Source: Ophiostoma sp. CBS 140.51
Taxonomy: Eukaryota > Ascomycota > Sordariomycetes > Ophiostomatales > Ophiostomataceae
Reading direction: 5' to 3'
Length of the DNA: 64,000 nt
Assembly: GCA_029298735.1 (NCBI GenBank)
Contig: JANSLP010000041.1
Location: 62,001-126,000, forward strand
Numbering within the stretch: the stretch's first letter is position 1; each line of letters starts with the position of its first letter. The translations under genes and the position numbers were made by a program. Positions 20,316 through 31,378 of the stretch are shown piece by piece. The notes under the pieces are model-generated. The model saw only the letters and a list, made by a program, of their open reading frames with translations, did not search any database and had not been told where the DNA came from.

Positions 20316-20807
20316 TGTGACGGTATGGTGATGGGACTGGTCAAATATTCGTGTTAGGATGTCGTCGGTTACCGCTGAGCCATGATGTAGAGGCGGCTGT
20401 TGGTGATGAGTTGAGCTACGAAAAGTACGACGTGAGAGAAGGAAGCTCGATGTCAAATGCTAAAGCTCGAAATGTGGATGCGAGACGCGGCAGTATTTCC
20501 CAACGCGACGCCACTACAAATTTAGGCGGTGAGAGCACTAACATCAGCCAGCTCCAACACGACAACATCACAACCCTCATTTGTTTTTCAATTAGTATTG
20601 GATAAAGATACCAAATATCTGTATATTTTAATGAATGAGAATGTTTTATTTGTTTGTTTTTGTACCTCCACAAAATGCATCACGGTGCATGACCCCGTCT
20701 ATCTCCTTCGCAACCCCATCGGCTTGACCAGCATGTACATCCATCCTCGTTAGTCTCTTCTTCCACCTTTTCACACTCCTTTTTCTCTTGTAAATCGCCA
20801 CATGTTT
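20316..20807. other. Intergenic region upstream of ARP6
   Basis: It contains the ARP6 promoter and the 3' UTR of the cytochrome gene. No further feature seen. Confidence 0.5.
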
Positions 20808-21511
20808 CTATGCATTCTTCGCCACAGTCGCGTTAAAGTTAGCATTCACGGCCGTCGGGAAATCGTGGATCCAGTGGCCAATCAGGTCGTGGATGCTGAA
20901 AGACGAGGCATTGTTACTCGGCGTCGTGACGGGCGCCGCAGCGTACGCAAACGCCATGGTGCCCTGGGCCGTCGGGTCAATGGCCGTAATGCCCGTGTCC
21001 GTGTCGCCCCAGAGCGTGCAGCCGACGCAGGTCGCCGTGACCTGGTAGTGGGTGGCGTTGACGTGGGTGCCAGTCTTCAAGACGGTGTAAACGGCGCCGT
21101 CGTACGCGGGGGGGACGTAGTAGCCGCTGCACTCTGTCAGTACTGGTACAATGTGGGGAGACAACAACCTCGTTGCTACGCGGGGACTTACTATGCCATC
21201 CGCGACGACAGGACAACATCCTTGCCATTGACCCAGACAATGGTCAGCGGGTTGTACGTCATCGAGCCGCCCCAGGCGAGGCCGGCCCAGCCGACGGCAA
21301 TGGGCACAGCAATCTGGACGACGGCCTCGTAATTGTCGTTGGCCTTGGCCGTCGCAGGAATGGCCACCCGGAAGGCGATGCCTTTCTCGTTGACATACTG
21401 CGAAAAGGTGAAGCCGGTCTCCGGGTCGACGTACTTGGACGAGTCGACCTGGCCGAGGGCGGCGCCGGCCAGCGAGGCGACGGCACCCAGTACTCCAAGG
21501 AAGCCGCGCAT
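20808..21511 (-). CDS. Secreted CDH-type cytochrome domain protein
   Basis: Two exons, 21192..21511 and 20808..21126 (minus strand), 212 residues. The 65-bp intron has GTAAGT at 21191, an ACTGAC branch site and a CAG acceptor ending at 21127; only this acceptor restores the frame, joining 'SSRMAY' to 'GYYVPP'. Residues 1-20 are a signal peptide. The rest matches the beta-sandwich b-type cytochrome domain of cellobiose dehydrogenase (DOMON-like iron-reductase fold), with 'SMTYNPLTIVW' probably supplying the Met heme ligand and one of the His residues in 'SIHDLIGHWIHDF' the other. Two Cys ('TCVGC') can form a disulphide. The flavin dehydrogenase domain and cellulose-binding module of full cellobiose dehydrogenase are absent. 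Likely role: extracellular electron carrier, possibly to polysaccharide monooxygenases. Confidence 0.8.
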
Positions 21512-23671
21512 TGTGCTGTGTGGAGGGCGTGGTCGAATTAATAAACGAGCGAGCAAGGAGAGATCGAGGAATCGAGCCGGAGAACGAACGTAAATATCGA
21601 CAACACAAGGTAGCGTCACCTCAGGTACAAGAACAGAAAGAAAGAGAAAAGCAAGCGAGAGAACACAGTCAATGGGCGGCGAGGGACTTCAAATATGGTA
21701 GAACACGTTTGTTTTGCCATGTTTCTTCCCTATGCTTCCGCAATCTATCTCGCCCAGATTGGAATAAAGTATGAACGGGTATGAACACCTGTAGATTGGA
21801 AAAGGAGGGCATGGCATTGGTTCCCTCTGATATCATTTGGAGATGGCGTTCCGGTTCCTGGGGCGTGTATCTTGTCAATGCAGGGGAAGCGGAGGAGAAT
21901 TTTCCAATGGACCAAAATCTAGTTCGTCAGTATGGGGTATGTGTGCAGCGGGACAAATTATGTATGTAGAGAACAAAATAAATAAAAGAGAATAATAACA
22001 GGGAAAGACGCGATCCCGTGTTAATATGGCTGAAGCAATAAAGGCAAACCAAGGGTGTCCATTGGGGATGGAGAGCAAGATTGGCATCGGCAGCATCGTG
22101 CTCACAGTGACAAAAAAAACTTGGACTCAAAAATATTGCTCATGTACCAACCACTTGACTGATTCGATGAGATGGCTGATATAATGGTGGTCAATTGCGG
22201 ATGCAGTGTCGTGAAAATGATCATAGACTTCTGAGGATCGTCGAAGGTGGATGAAACATGTTCGTAAATCTGTGATGCGGGGACCAGATCTTCTCCATCC
22301 GCTGGAAATCCCTTCAACTGTCCACTGGGACCAATATCAAGTATGACATATAGCTGCCGTCTGAATGGAGAGAGGCTCAGTTTTCACTTCAATTCTGCCG
22401 TTCCGCTTTGTGGGTGTTGTCCATGTTGGGCCGGCAGTGATGCTTGGCGGGAATGTGCACAAAAAAGCAGATAGGGATGTCTGGCTCAGTATCCCGAAAA
22501 TAAAGGTGCACTTGAGTTGATCACCGTCATCCATTTCGGGAAACAATTGGCATTTGTTCCGAGCGGGACACGGCAGCGTTTCTCCAGCATGGACGTTCAA
22601 AGAGAGCTGGGAGGTTTTTTCCGCTGGAACGGAGAGCTGCCGTCAGACATCAGGCTGAATTGGAAACCCACGGCCTCTTTACTTAAGAGCCGTCTTGTGA
22701 GCGAGGTAAGCGAAAGTAGGTTGTCGTTCTGGAAGATGTCAAGGAAACAGAAGAATCTGAAAAGACAGTCATATTCCCATATAATGTAACGTGGGAGTAG
22801 AAAAGGCCCGAGAAGGACGATATCGTGAATTGGAAGTTACCAACATTCGAGAAACGTGGTGGTTTGACAAGTCGGGAGGAAACGAAGATTGGAAATCGAA
22901 GATCAAAGATCAACAAGATCAAGAGAATGACGAAAATGAAAAAACGCGTGTGAAAAAGGAGAAGACGAAGAGGAAGAATGAAAAGGAGAAAGGGGGATCT
23001 CCGCGGAATAAATTGTACAGATTAGGTACTATAGGAGGCAGGAGCAAACAAAACAGGAAGCAACGATGCCTGGTCTTCGACGTCTTTAACCCAAACTTGG
23101 AAGTCGTGAACAGTTTTACGCTTGCGACTTCCTTTCTCAGAGATCTCGGGGCTGTTACACGAGGAAACTGCGAGTCTATTGCGTAGTTTGTACGAATTCA
23201 TTGACAAGGAAAGAACTATTAAAGGAAACCACGATCGGGGCCGCGGGAAAGGCTGAGGAATTGCGCCATTCGGGCCAAATGTAACGCTAAAGGAAAAAGT
23301 TTAACAGTTTGGTGGGTGCTGTCGCAAAGTTGAAAGGGGCAAGTCGCGCAAACGGGACAAAAAGGAAGGAGCTAAGGACTCCGAGGCTCGTTGATACGGA
23401 AAGCGCCGTCGGCGATTCTAGATCTCGGGTTGTAGCCTTCATCTCGGTGGTGTCCTACATCTCAAACTATTTTCATTCTCATTTCACTTTCATTCTCATA
23501 CACATAACAGGTTCATAGCTTTCACAGCTACAATTCACACTCACCCCCACGCGAAGGAGCTGTCAGGACCCTGTCGATCAATGAAAGCCAGAAAGCCACC
23601 AACAGTCTCACCCCCCATTCAGCGCCTCCAAAGTCCGTCTTCTGTCCGTTGCTCGCCTTCTCCCACCCAGC
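21512..23671. other. Intergenic region between cytochrome and D-arabinose dehydrogenase genes
   Basis: The flanking genes diverge. Between 22100 and 22600 two minus-strand frames (22102-22317 and 22337-22600) have fairly protein-like composition, but they are in different frames with no convincing splice sites and no recognisable motif. 22800-23000 is GA-rich. I assign no gene. Confidence 0.45.
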
Positions 23672-24892
23672 ATGGCCCTCGACGAGCCTCCCCGGCCGCC
23701 CCACCTGGCGCCCCTGCGACAGGTCCTGCCGCCGCTCCTCCTCGGCACCGCCACCTTCAACACCCAGTATGTCGACGACCCAACCGTCATGCCGTACCGC
23801 GGCATTGTGCGACGGGCGCTCGTCGACCTGGGCATCAATGCCTTTGACACGTCGCCCTACTACGGTCCGTCCGAGTCGTTGCTGGGCGAGGCATTGGAGG
23901 CGACTGGCGTCGAGCGCAGCCGGTTTTTTCTCGAGACAAAGGCTGGCCGGGTGCACGGCACGGGGTTTGACTACAGCGCGCCCGCCATCCAAGCATCCGT
24001 GAGACGGTCACTCCAGCGGCTGCGCACACCCTATGTGGACCTCGTGTTTGCGCACGATGCCGAGTTTGTGTCTGAGGGTGAAGTGTTGACGGCAGTGCGC
24101 GCCCTCCGCGCCCTTCGTGCCGACGGCATTTTGCGCTATGTGGGTATCTCCGGTTTTCCGGTAGATGTGCTCGCTTCCCTGTCGGAGTTGATCCTACGCG
24201 AGACGGGCGAGCCCGTCGACGCCGTCCTGAGCTATGGCCACTGCACTGTCCAAAACACCCGTCTGCTGGGCAACCCCGTGGCACGGATGCACAAGGCGGG
24301 TGTTTCGGTCGTCTTGAATGCCAGCCTCCTCAACATGGGCTTGTTGACAACCCGCGGTGTCAACAACGGTCCCCAGGCCAAGTGGCACCCGTCGCCTCCC
24401 GCGCTGCGGGACGTCTGCGCGGTGGCTGCCCAGGTGTGCAAGGACGAGCCCGAGCCGGCCTCGCTGGGCATGAAGGGCATCGAGCAGGTGGCGCTGCGGT
24501 ACGCCATGGACGTGTGGGCGAGGGAGGGCGCACGGTCGCAGGTGGACACGGTGTCAGCCGGCGGCTCCCTTGGAATTGGTGCCTCCGTGCTGGGCGTGAC
24601 GACCGAGGCCGAACTGGACGAGACAGCACTAGAGTGGTGGAGCGTGCTGGACGGGCTGGGCTTGCCGCATTTCGCGCTGGGGGGGCTGCAAAGTCGTGCC
24701 GGGGTGGGGAGTGCACCGGACGCAGCGTCACGGCAAAAAAATGGTCTGGAACGGACGGAGGCGGTCAAGAAGTTTGTCGAAGAAAAACTGGTTCCCGTGT
24801 TTGGCCAGCTCAAAGATTTTTCGTGGGCGAGTCCCGAGGAAGGCTGGGTGAATGAGCTGAACCCCGAGGTGGCGGCCAAGGCGCGATCATGA
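23672..24892 (+). CDS. ARA2: D-arabinose 1-dehydrogenase (NAD+), aldo/keto reductase
   Basis: Single exon, 406 residues. The aldo/keto reductase tetrad is visible: Asp59 and Tyr63 in 'FDTSPYYG', Lys90 in 'ETKAGR' and His128 in 'LVFAHDAEF'. The N-terminal 'LLLGTATFNTQYVDDP' and the insertion pattern match fungal Ara2 and plant L-galactose dehydrogenase rather than generic xylose reductases. In yeast the enzyme oxidises D-arabinose to D-arabinono-1,4-lactone, the step before the lactone oxidase in D-erythroascorbate synthesis, a cytosolic antioxidant pathway. The protein is longer than yeast Ara2 (335 residues), with extra C-terminal sequence. CDS GC content is high, like other core genes here. 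Confidence 0.88.
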   Translation: MALDEPPRPPHLAPLRQVLPPLLLGTATFNTQYVDDPTVMPYRGIVRRALVDLGINAFDTSPYYGPSESLLGEALEATGVERSRFFLETKAGRVHGTGFDYSAPAIQASVRRSLQRLRTPYVDLVFAHDAEFVSEGEVLTAVRALRALRADGILRYVGISGFPVDVLASLSELILRETGEPVDAVLSYGHCTVQNTRLLGNPVARMHKAGVSVVLNASLLNMGLLTTRGVNNGPQAKWHPSPPALRDVCAVAAQVCKDEPEPASLGMKGIEQVALRYAMDVWAREGARSQVDTVSAGGSLGIGASVLGVTTEAELDETALEWWSVLDGLGLPHFALGGLQSRAGVGSAPDAASRQKNGLERTEAVKKFVEEKLVPVFGQLKDFSWASPEEGWVNELNPEVAAKARS

Positions 24893-25585
24893 CAGTCATG
24901 ACAGTAGGACAGTGGAGTGGTGGTCGTATTTGTTTCATTTTCATAACCGTATCAGCATAGCATATTATAGACCGTTAAGTTTTCTTTGCAGTTGTAATTA
25001 TTCGTTTTGTTTTACTTACCTTTCTATCTAATTCAAGGTTAAGTGAATTCGACATTTTTTAGTTTTCATTTTTCATGTAATTTATGAAGTTACACAAAGT
25101 GAGAACAGTTCTAGTTTTTACAAATTCTGATTTCATTTCACTTGTCAGATAAACATGATCTTACACTCATCAGTTCTGTTTAGTATGCTGCTGTTGAAAA
25201 TATTGATGCTTTGTAGTGAATGAAATGATTGAACTCCATGAATGAGACTACAGACTGTAATGAGAAAGATGAATGGAAAAAAATACATTGTAAAAAGTAA
25301 AAAGTAAAAATAAACGCCGGCCCAAAAGAATAGCGCCATTCCCGATAAAAAATCTTTAACAATTCTGTAGAGCAGTGTAGCGACAGTAAAGCAACTCAAA
25401 AAGATAAGGCCGTGCATTCATCCCTTCCATGCCGTCCCAGAACGAGAAAGTACAAAGAAAAAAGGTAGAAAACAACACTCTCCCCGACGCTTAAAACTGT
25501 AACCCCGGATAGAATGAAGACAAAAGAAAAGAAAAGGTAAAGATAATACAAAAGAAATGAAGGTAGATTGTAGAGTCGCTGTCGC
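24893..25585. other. Intergenic, convergent 3' regions
   Basis: AT-rich spacer between ARA2 and SIP5, which converge. It fits two 3' UTRs; nothing coding is seen. Confidence 0.55.
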
Positions 25586-28564
25586 CTACTCAAAATCGTC
25601 GGTAGGAGCGGGCGTGCCGGGGGTAATCATAACTTCCGGTGTCTGCTTAAAGTCGGTCTTTGTGGCCAAGGGGACGGGCTGTTTGAGTGACGAGCTGTCT
25701 GCGGCAATCGTCTCCGTCGTCTCGGCATCACCATGCTCGGCATCACCATGCTCGGCATGTTCGACATGGCCATTGATAGATTCACTGTCCTTTGGGGGCG
25801 ACGAGCTCGTGGCAATCTCTTGTTGCTCTTGCTCTTCACGGTTGATGACAGATAGACGGCGGCCGGCATTCTTGCCTTCGAGCTGGACACCCACGACAGC
25901 GGCGAGACTGCCAAAGTTGAACAAGGGTTCGGCACTCGTGGCAGGGTCGGTGTCGTCATGGTGGTGGTCGCCGTCTTCGCTAGCACCGCTGCGGCTGCCC
26001 AGACTCAGACCACTAGCGCGGGGGTCTTGAAGATGCAAAGGATTGGTCGAGTTGGGGAAACTACCACCGGTCGAGTCAGGGAGTGACGACGAAACAGACG
26101 AGGCACTGCTCATTTGGCGAAGATGGGAGGGACCGGCAGAGGGGTGTTGCGGGGAGGGGATGGGGCGGGGGGCGGAGGTAGTCGTAGTGGTGGTAGTTGT
26201 AGTCGAGGAAGATTGGGCCGGCTCTTCCGTGTCGGCATCGGTTTCGGGTGTGGAGGCGAGAGGTCCACTGCGGTCGACGGCCTTGCCCTTGCCGGTAGTG
26301 GTGGAAGCATTGTCCTGAGCAGTGCTGGACGAGTCCAGCGTCGGGCTTGTGGGACCCGAGGGGGTGTTGCCAATCACGGGGCTCGTGCCGCCGCTGCTGG
26401 CTGGGCTACCCGTGGCGGCCGTATCTTGGCCAGAACCCTGGCCGTTTCCATTGCCAGCCGAACCGCTACCGCTGACGGCCATGGCGTTGGCCACACTCGC
26501 TTCGACGCGTAGGTTGGAGGCGCCGCTGTTGCCACGCCGACGGCTGCTAATACCGAGCCCCGAACCCAAGTTCGAGCCAAGGCCGGACAGACTCAGTGAA
26601 CTAGCACTGGCGGAGCTGTGTCCGCTGTCGGTGCCGGTGGTGTACAGACTCGAGGAGGTCCCGGTCGTCCGCTTGGCCATTTGCTTGGCAGCCTTCCGCT
26701 CCTCCTTTTCGCGGCGTTTAGCGTCTTTGCGTTCTTCCTTTTCAGACTTGCGACGGCGCTCTTCTTCAGTGGCTAGTGACTGACGCAGTGCTTCCCTGAA
26801 CATGAGTTCTTCGAGATCCTCCATGCGCGTGCGCCGTTCGGAGCTAGGGCCAGCGGTGCCATTGGTCGTGCCGGCAGGGTTGGAGGTGGTGCGCGGCCCC
26901 TCGGGACCTGCTGACGCAGTTCCTGCAGCTGCACCGGTTGCACCATCACCACCGCTGGGGACGGGACTGGCGTCACCAGCGACGTTGCTCGACGAGGCGT
27001 TACGTCGATTAAAGCGGCTCACGCGGAAAGTACGGTTGTCCTGGTTGCCACCCATTATGAAGGCAGCGGTGTGGAGAGCCGTCGCTGCAGCGGCACGGCG
27101 GGCAATGTGGGCGGTCTGGCTGGCAAGTTTGGTGGACCAGTCGGGGCGGACACGGTCGGTGGTGACGACGTTGGGGGCGTTGGCGGACAACGACTGGGCG
27201 CGGCGTCTAGACACGGGCGTGGCAGCACCACCGGCGGGCGGGGATCCGCTGTTGGGCGACAAAAGAGACGTAGGAGAGTTGATGGAGCTGTTGGAGGACA
27301 TGGCGGCGCTGTGCATGGCGCCAATGCCGCCGGTCATGGAACTGGATGCGTGGACGAGACCGCGGCGGAAGGGAGGAGGGTCGTAGGTGACGCCAAATTC
27401 GGGCTGTTGGCAGTAGGGGCAACAGGCGGGCTCCGAAACAAGCTTTCCCTGGTTCTCTTCACCGTTGGCATTCGCACCGCCTTCGCCACCATTATTGTTG
27501 TCGCCGTGGTTCTCCGGGTAGTGGGGGTCGGCACGCTTGATTTGGACAAAGCATTCACTGCAGATGGCCTGGTCACAGCAACGCGTCTTGTTGAGGTAGG
27601 GCGGGTAGGACAGGAAGCAAATGGGGCATTCGTCGGCGTTCTTGTACAGATAAACCTCGATTGGCTGGCCGTTTACATAGGGATCGTGGGGGAGCATAAT
27701 CTCGCGGGGCGCGATATCTGTAGACGAGCCATTGCGCGACGAGATACTAAGAGCGGCCGCAAGAGCCTTTGCGCGGGGCTTGAAGGGCGAGCTACTGGAC
27801 CCGCCACGAGGGGTGGTTGCGCCGCCGGCGGTGGTTGGAGATGGTGGGATGACAACGGCGGGGGAGGAAGTGCCAGCCAAAGAGCCGGTAGGGATGGCAC
27901 CGGATAGAGTGGAAGAGGATGGCGTAGCGAGTTGGGTGGATGAGGCATTTGCTCCGGGAACCGTGAGTGTGTTACCCGTGGCAGATTTGGGCGGCGAGGC
28001 GGAGCCGGGAGGACCGGCAGACGTGGGAGGGCGGGAGAAAAAGGATTCCGGAGGCGGTTGGTCGGGTGGCGGGACATCGAGGCCTCGTGCGGCGGCGGCG
28101 ATTTGGTATTCTGTCCAAGTGGGCGAGACGTCCTGCAGACCGCGCCAAAAGGGCGCAAGACGTCGCTCGATCTGGAGCATGCGCACAGTGGGCTTGCTGA
28201 AATCTTCAGGGCCGACGTAGGTGCCGAGCGTCACGAGATAGCCGCCGTCGACGTGCTCTTCGCGCATACTACGCTCGCGCTCGACGAGACGGGCTTGTCG
28301 CTCTCTCTCGAGACGCCGAGCCTCCCGCTCTTGCCGACTTTCCCGCCTTGGTGGATCTTGGGTGCCGGACGATCCTTGCGCCGATATGCCGAGGAGGCTG
28401 CCCAGGTCGTTGCCGCGACCAGAGCGGCCGCGAGCTCGTGAACTGCTAGAGCCGTGGCCGTGCGAACGGGTGCCGTGTGGCTGTTGTAACGACGAGGACT
28501 GGCCATGATCGCCGGGGACGCCGGACTGGCCGGGACGGCTTTCCTTTGTGCTGGTGTTACCCAT
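25586..28564 (-). CDS. SIP5: Sip5-like protein
   Basis: Single exon, 992 residues. The N-terminus 'MGNTSTKESRPGQ' is the conserved Sip5 start and offers Gly2 for possible myristoylation. A basic 'RREARRLERERQARLVERER'-type coiled stretch and the conserved 'GGYLVTLGTYVGPEDFSKPTVRMLQIERRLAPFW' region follow (named here by position, about residues 105-140). A Cys-rich RING-like finger lies near residues 310-340 ('ECPICFLSYPP' then 'RCCDQAICSECF'), with a later C-x2-C pair ('CCPYCQQPEFGVTY'). The C-terminal 500 residues are Ser/Thr/Ala/Gly-rich with an 'EERRRKSEKEERKDAKRREKE'-like charged helix near 600. Yeast Sip5 binds Snf1 kinase and the Reg1/Glc7 phosphatase, linking it to glucose signalling. 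Function in filamentous fungi is not established. Confidence 0.88.
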   Translation of the reverse strand: MGNTSTKESRPGQSGVPGDHGQSSSLQQPHGTRSHGHGSSSSRARGRSGRGNDLGSLLGISAQGSSGTQDPPRRESRQEREARRLERERQARLVERERSMREEHVDGGYLVTLGTYVGPEDFSKPTVRMLQIERRLAPFWRGLQDVSPTWTEYQIAAAARGLDVPPPDQPPPESFFSRPPTSAGPPGSASPPKSATGNTLTVPGANASSTQLATPSSSTLSGAIPTGSLAGTSSPAVVIPPSPTTAGGATTPRGGSSSSPFKPRAKALAAALSISSRNGSSTDIAPREIMLPHDPYVNGQPIEVYLYKNADECPICFLSYPPYLNKTRCCDQAICSECFVQIKRADPHYPENHGDNNNGGEGGANANGEENQGKLVSEPACCPYCQQPEFGVTYDPPPFRRGLVHASSSMTGGIGAMHSAAMSSNSSINSPTSLLSPNSGSPPAGGAATPVSRRRAQSLSANAPNVVTTDRVRPDWSTKLASQTAHIARRAAAATALHTAAFIMGGNQDNRTFRVSRFNRRNASSSNVAGDASPVPSGGDGATGAAAGTASAGPEGPRTTSNPAGTTNGTAGPSSERRTRMEDLEELMFREALRQSLATEEERRRKSEKEERKDAKRREKEERKAAKQMAKRTTGTSSSLYTTGTDSGHSSASASSLSLSGLGSNLGSGLGISSRRRGNSGASNLRVEASVANAMAVSGSGSAGNGNGQGSGQDTAATGSPASSGGTSPVIGNTPSGPTSPTLDSSSTAQDNASTTTGKGKAVDRSGPLASTPETDADTEEPAQSSSTTTTTTTTTSAPRPIPSPQHPSAGPSHLRQMSSASSVSSSLPDSTGGSFPNSTNPLHLQDPRASGLSLGSRSGASEDGDHHHDDTDPATSAEPLFNFGSLAAVVGVQLEGKNAGRRLSVINREEQEQQEIATSSSPPKDSESINGHVEHAEHGDAEHGDAETTETIAADSSSLKQPVPLATKTDFKQTPEVMITPGTPAPTDDFE

Positions 28565-29363
28565 GGCGGGCGGTGGCCGTCGTGGCGAGAGGGCAGAGGG
28601 CGTGAAAGGAAGCGAGTCTGACTGGCGACAGAATGGACGTCAGACGGAACCGTTCCGAAATGCCCTCAATTCGAAATCGCCGTTTGGAATTTTCGATTGT
28701 CGAATGTACAAGTCGACTTGACTGGCCCTCTTTGCAACGAAGAAAGAGGGGAGAGAGAGGGGGGGGCCGGAGATTGCGCGCGCGCGTGGTTTTGTCGAAG
28801 CTGGGTTGGGTTTAGAGGATGAGGAAGAGGAGGTGACGAGACTGGGAGAAGAGGGCCGAAAGAAGCGCAATGAGGAGAAGCAGAGAGGTGAGAAAATAAC
28901 GGAGTGCGGCCGATGGTCCGTTAAATTTGATCGTGGCTTGCCCCAAAGTTGCACTATTTGCTGTTTGGGGGAGGTTGAGAGGTGACAGACACCCTTGTTC
29001 GCTCGTTTTCCCCTCTTTTTCTCTGTGCTGGAGTCGCTGGAATGGGTCTCTCTTTGGTGTCGGTTTTTGGTGCGATGGTTACGCTGTCTTGGGCTCTGGC
29101 CTGGTTTTAGTTATTCCCTTTATTCTCGATAGCCGCGGAAGCTGTCTACGAAGGCGGGCGGGGAAACAAAGAGCGAAGAGAGAGAGATAGAGAGAGAAAG
29201 GAGAAGAAGCGAGGGTGAGCACAGTCGGCGAGTGCTGGGAAGAAAGAAGAGAAAGAAGACTGGTGATGCGGTACGGAAGATGCGGATGTGATGTAAAAGA
29301 TCGATGAAAGGGGAAAGGAGGAAAAACTAGATACAAAAAAAGAATAATGGGAAAGAATAATGA

Positions 29364-29391
29364 CTGTCTGCTGTCTGCTGTCTGCTGTCTG
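29364..29391. repeat. 7-bp tandem repeat (ctgtctg x4)
   Basis: Four perfect copies of CTGTCTG in a row, in the upstream region of SIP5. Confidence 0.85.
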
Positions 29392-31348
29392 CTTGTCTAT
29401 CTGTTGGCGTGCTGGTTGGTGTGTTGGCTTCCCAGGAACGAGTGCGCTTCTCTCACAAGTACCTCAACGAACGGTATCGTCGGGATACGAAGAAAGCAGA
29501 GAGAAAGGAGGGAAAACGACAAAGAAAAAGGAATGACGACGACACGCAGGATTGCTGACAGTGGACGTGCGTTGGTTGGTTTGGGGCCTGATTGGGCCTG
29601 ATTTGGCCCGGCTTTGGTGGGTTCTAGGGGCACTTCAGCGGGAAGGTGCGATGGAAAGATGAAAACAAAAACAGGCCAATCCAGGCAAGTGCGATTGGCG
29701 GATTGGGCCCGGTGGTTACGGTTTACGGTCGCTGCTCGCTGCGGCCAATCTCCGATTGCGAAAGGAAGGTGCAATGGGCAATGAGGGACAGGACGCAGAC
29801 GGAAGATTTGTGCAGTGTGTGTCCGTCAGATTGTTACAAGTAAGATACAAGCAAAAGTTACAGGGCTGTCGGTGCCGGCAGTGGTTATGGCTATGGTCGC
29901 TTTCAGGCGGCTTGTTCTACGTCACATGAACATCATGCGATAAACTTTGAGGGAGGAGGGATGGGCAGATGCCTATCTATCTAGAACTTTATCTTTATCT
30001 TACTTTTTCCATCTTACTTTAATCGAAGTCGTAATCGATGGGCGAACTAATGCTGAAGAACGACGTGTCGAATGTCTGTCGGGCGTGTCGAAACGTTATT
30101 ACTGCAGACGACTTCTAGCTTTTGGCTCTGGTTTGGATTCGTGGCAGCTCAATCCAGGGAGAATGGTGGCAAAAGTCTGACGACGACAGCGACGGCGTGG
30201 TCGAACCCTGCTGGATCTGCTGGAAGTACTAAGTAACTTTGAAGATACAATGTACAAAACACGGCTGGACCTGCTGCTTGCGAACAGGGAACAGCAAAGG
30301 CAAACAGAGCCGATGATTGTCCTCGCACGACAGCTGCAATTTTCCGGTGGTTGTTGGTCACTAAAGTTTATTCTTGAATTCGTTTCAACATGATGAATGA
30401 CGAGCAAGCTTTCTTGTTCGCGGGTCTTGTCCACGACCTCGCCGTCTGAATGAGATTGCAGGGTTTCAAGAGAGGAGAGCTGACAGAGCTTCTTTCTTTC
30501 CCGGACAAGGCCCAGCTTGAGCCAAGTCTGGGGGAGGGGGGAAAATAGAACGAGATGGAAGCAATCGCGGTGGGGCCGAAACAGCGAAACAGCATAGAAA
30601 AAGGTGGAGATGGAAGACGGAAATGGGTCCAGACGAAACCAAGGCGCTGGATAAAGAATAACGAGGCGAGACAGTGGGGAGTGAGGAGCTCAGAGTGAGC
30701 TGTGTGAATACGAGGCGTGATGCATTGACAGTCGTTCGTAGACAGCTGTGCCTTTTGCCGTTGGGCACCTTCCTGTTCGGATGAGAGCAATGTGCATCGT
30801 GACTGCCCGCGTCTGTGTGTCGAGGAGAATTGTAGCTTGCTCCTTCCTGTTTGACCAGTCTATTGATTGAGAGTTGACGGTTACTGACCGTTTTGGCAAG
30901 TGCTCTCAACGACCACTGCCCACGAGCACCGTACAACGATCGTCAGGTCCCACGTTGCGGACTTGCGTCCCTCTGCGTTCCCTCTGCAACGGCTACGCCA
31001 TACAGCAGCACAAGGGCGATCGATTTGCATCTTCATTCGTTCACAGCTGTGTTTTTCATATTTGTTTCCTGCTCTTGTTGTGCATTCTGCACCTCTTGCT
31101 GCAGCCCGTCCTTGGCCTGGGAAGTCTTGGTCCTGAGGAAAGTATCTTTCTTCTTTCCACAGATTCTTGGCCCCTGGCCCCCGAAAGTTTCTATTTTGAG
31201 CTCCAGAACGCCATGTCCCAGTGACGACAGTTGACAGACAAGGCTCGTCGAATGTACTTTGTAGCTCACCGGTTGTTGTTTACAGAGCACTGCTTTGTTG
31301 GTCACTGGGGGCAGCTTCAGTTACCTGCATCTCCTTGCTTTTCTTTGA

Positions 31349-31378
31349 CCTTTGTGTACCGCACCTTTGTGTACCGCA
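31349..31378. repeat. 15-bp direct tandem duplication
   Basis: The unit CCTTTGTGTACCGCA occurs twice without a gap in non-coding sequence. Confidence 0.85.

Noticed and set aside
22102..22600. Two adjacent minus-strand frames with fairly protein-like composition
   Set aside because: They are in different frames with no clear splice signals or family motif; mentioned only as part of the intergenic description.
22791..23186. 131-codon plus-strand Lys/Glu-rich frame
   Set aside because: It starts with GTG, not ATG, and the first half is low-complexity GA-rich DNA.
30190..30230. A 'ggtcgaaccc' string resembling a tRNA B box
   Set aside because: No matching A box or cloverleaf arms could be found around it.
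30466..30936. 156-codon minus-strand frame in the SIP5 upstream region
   Set aside because: No ATG at its beginning, Ser/Pro/Leu-rich chance composition, and no motif.
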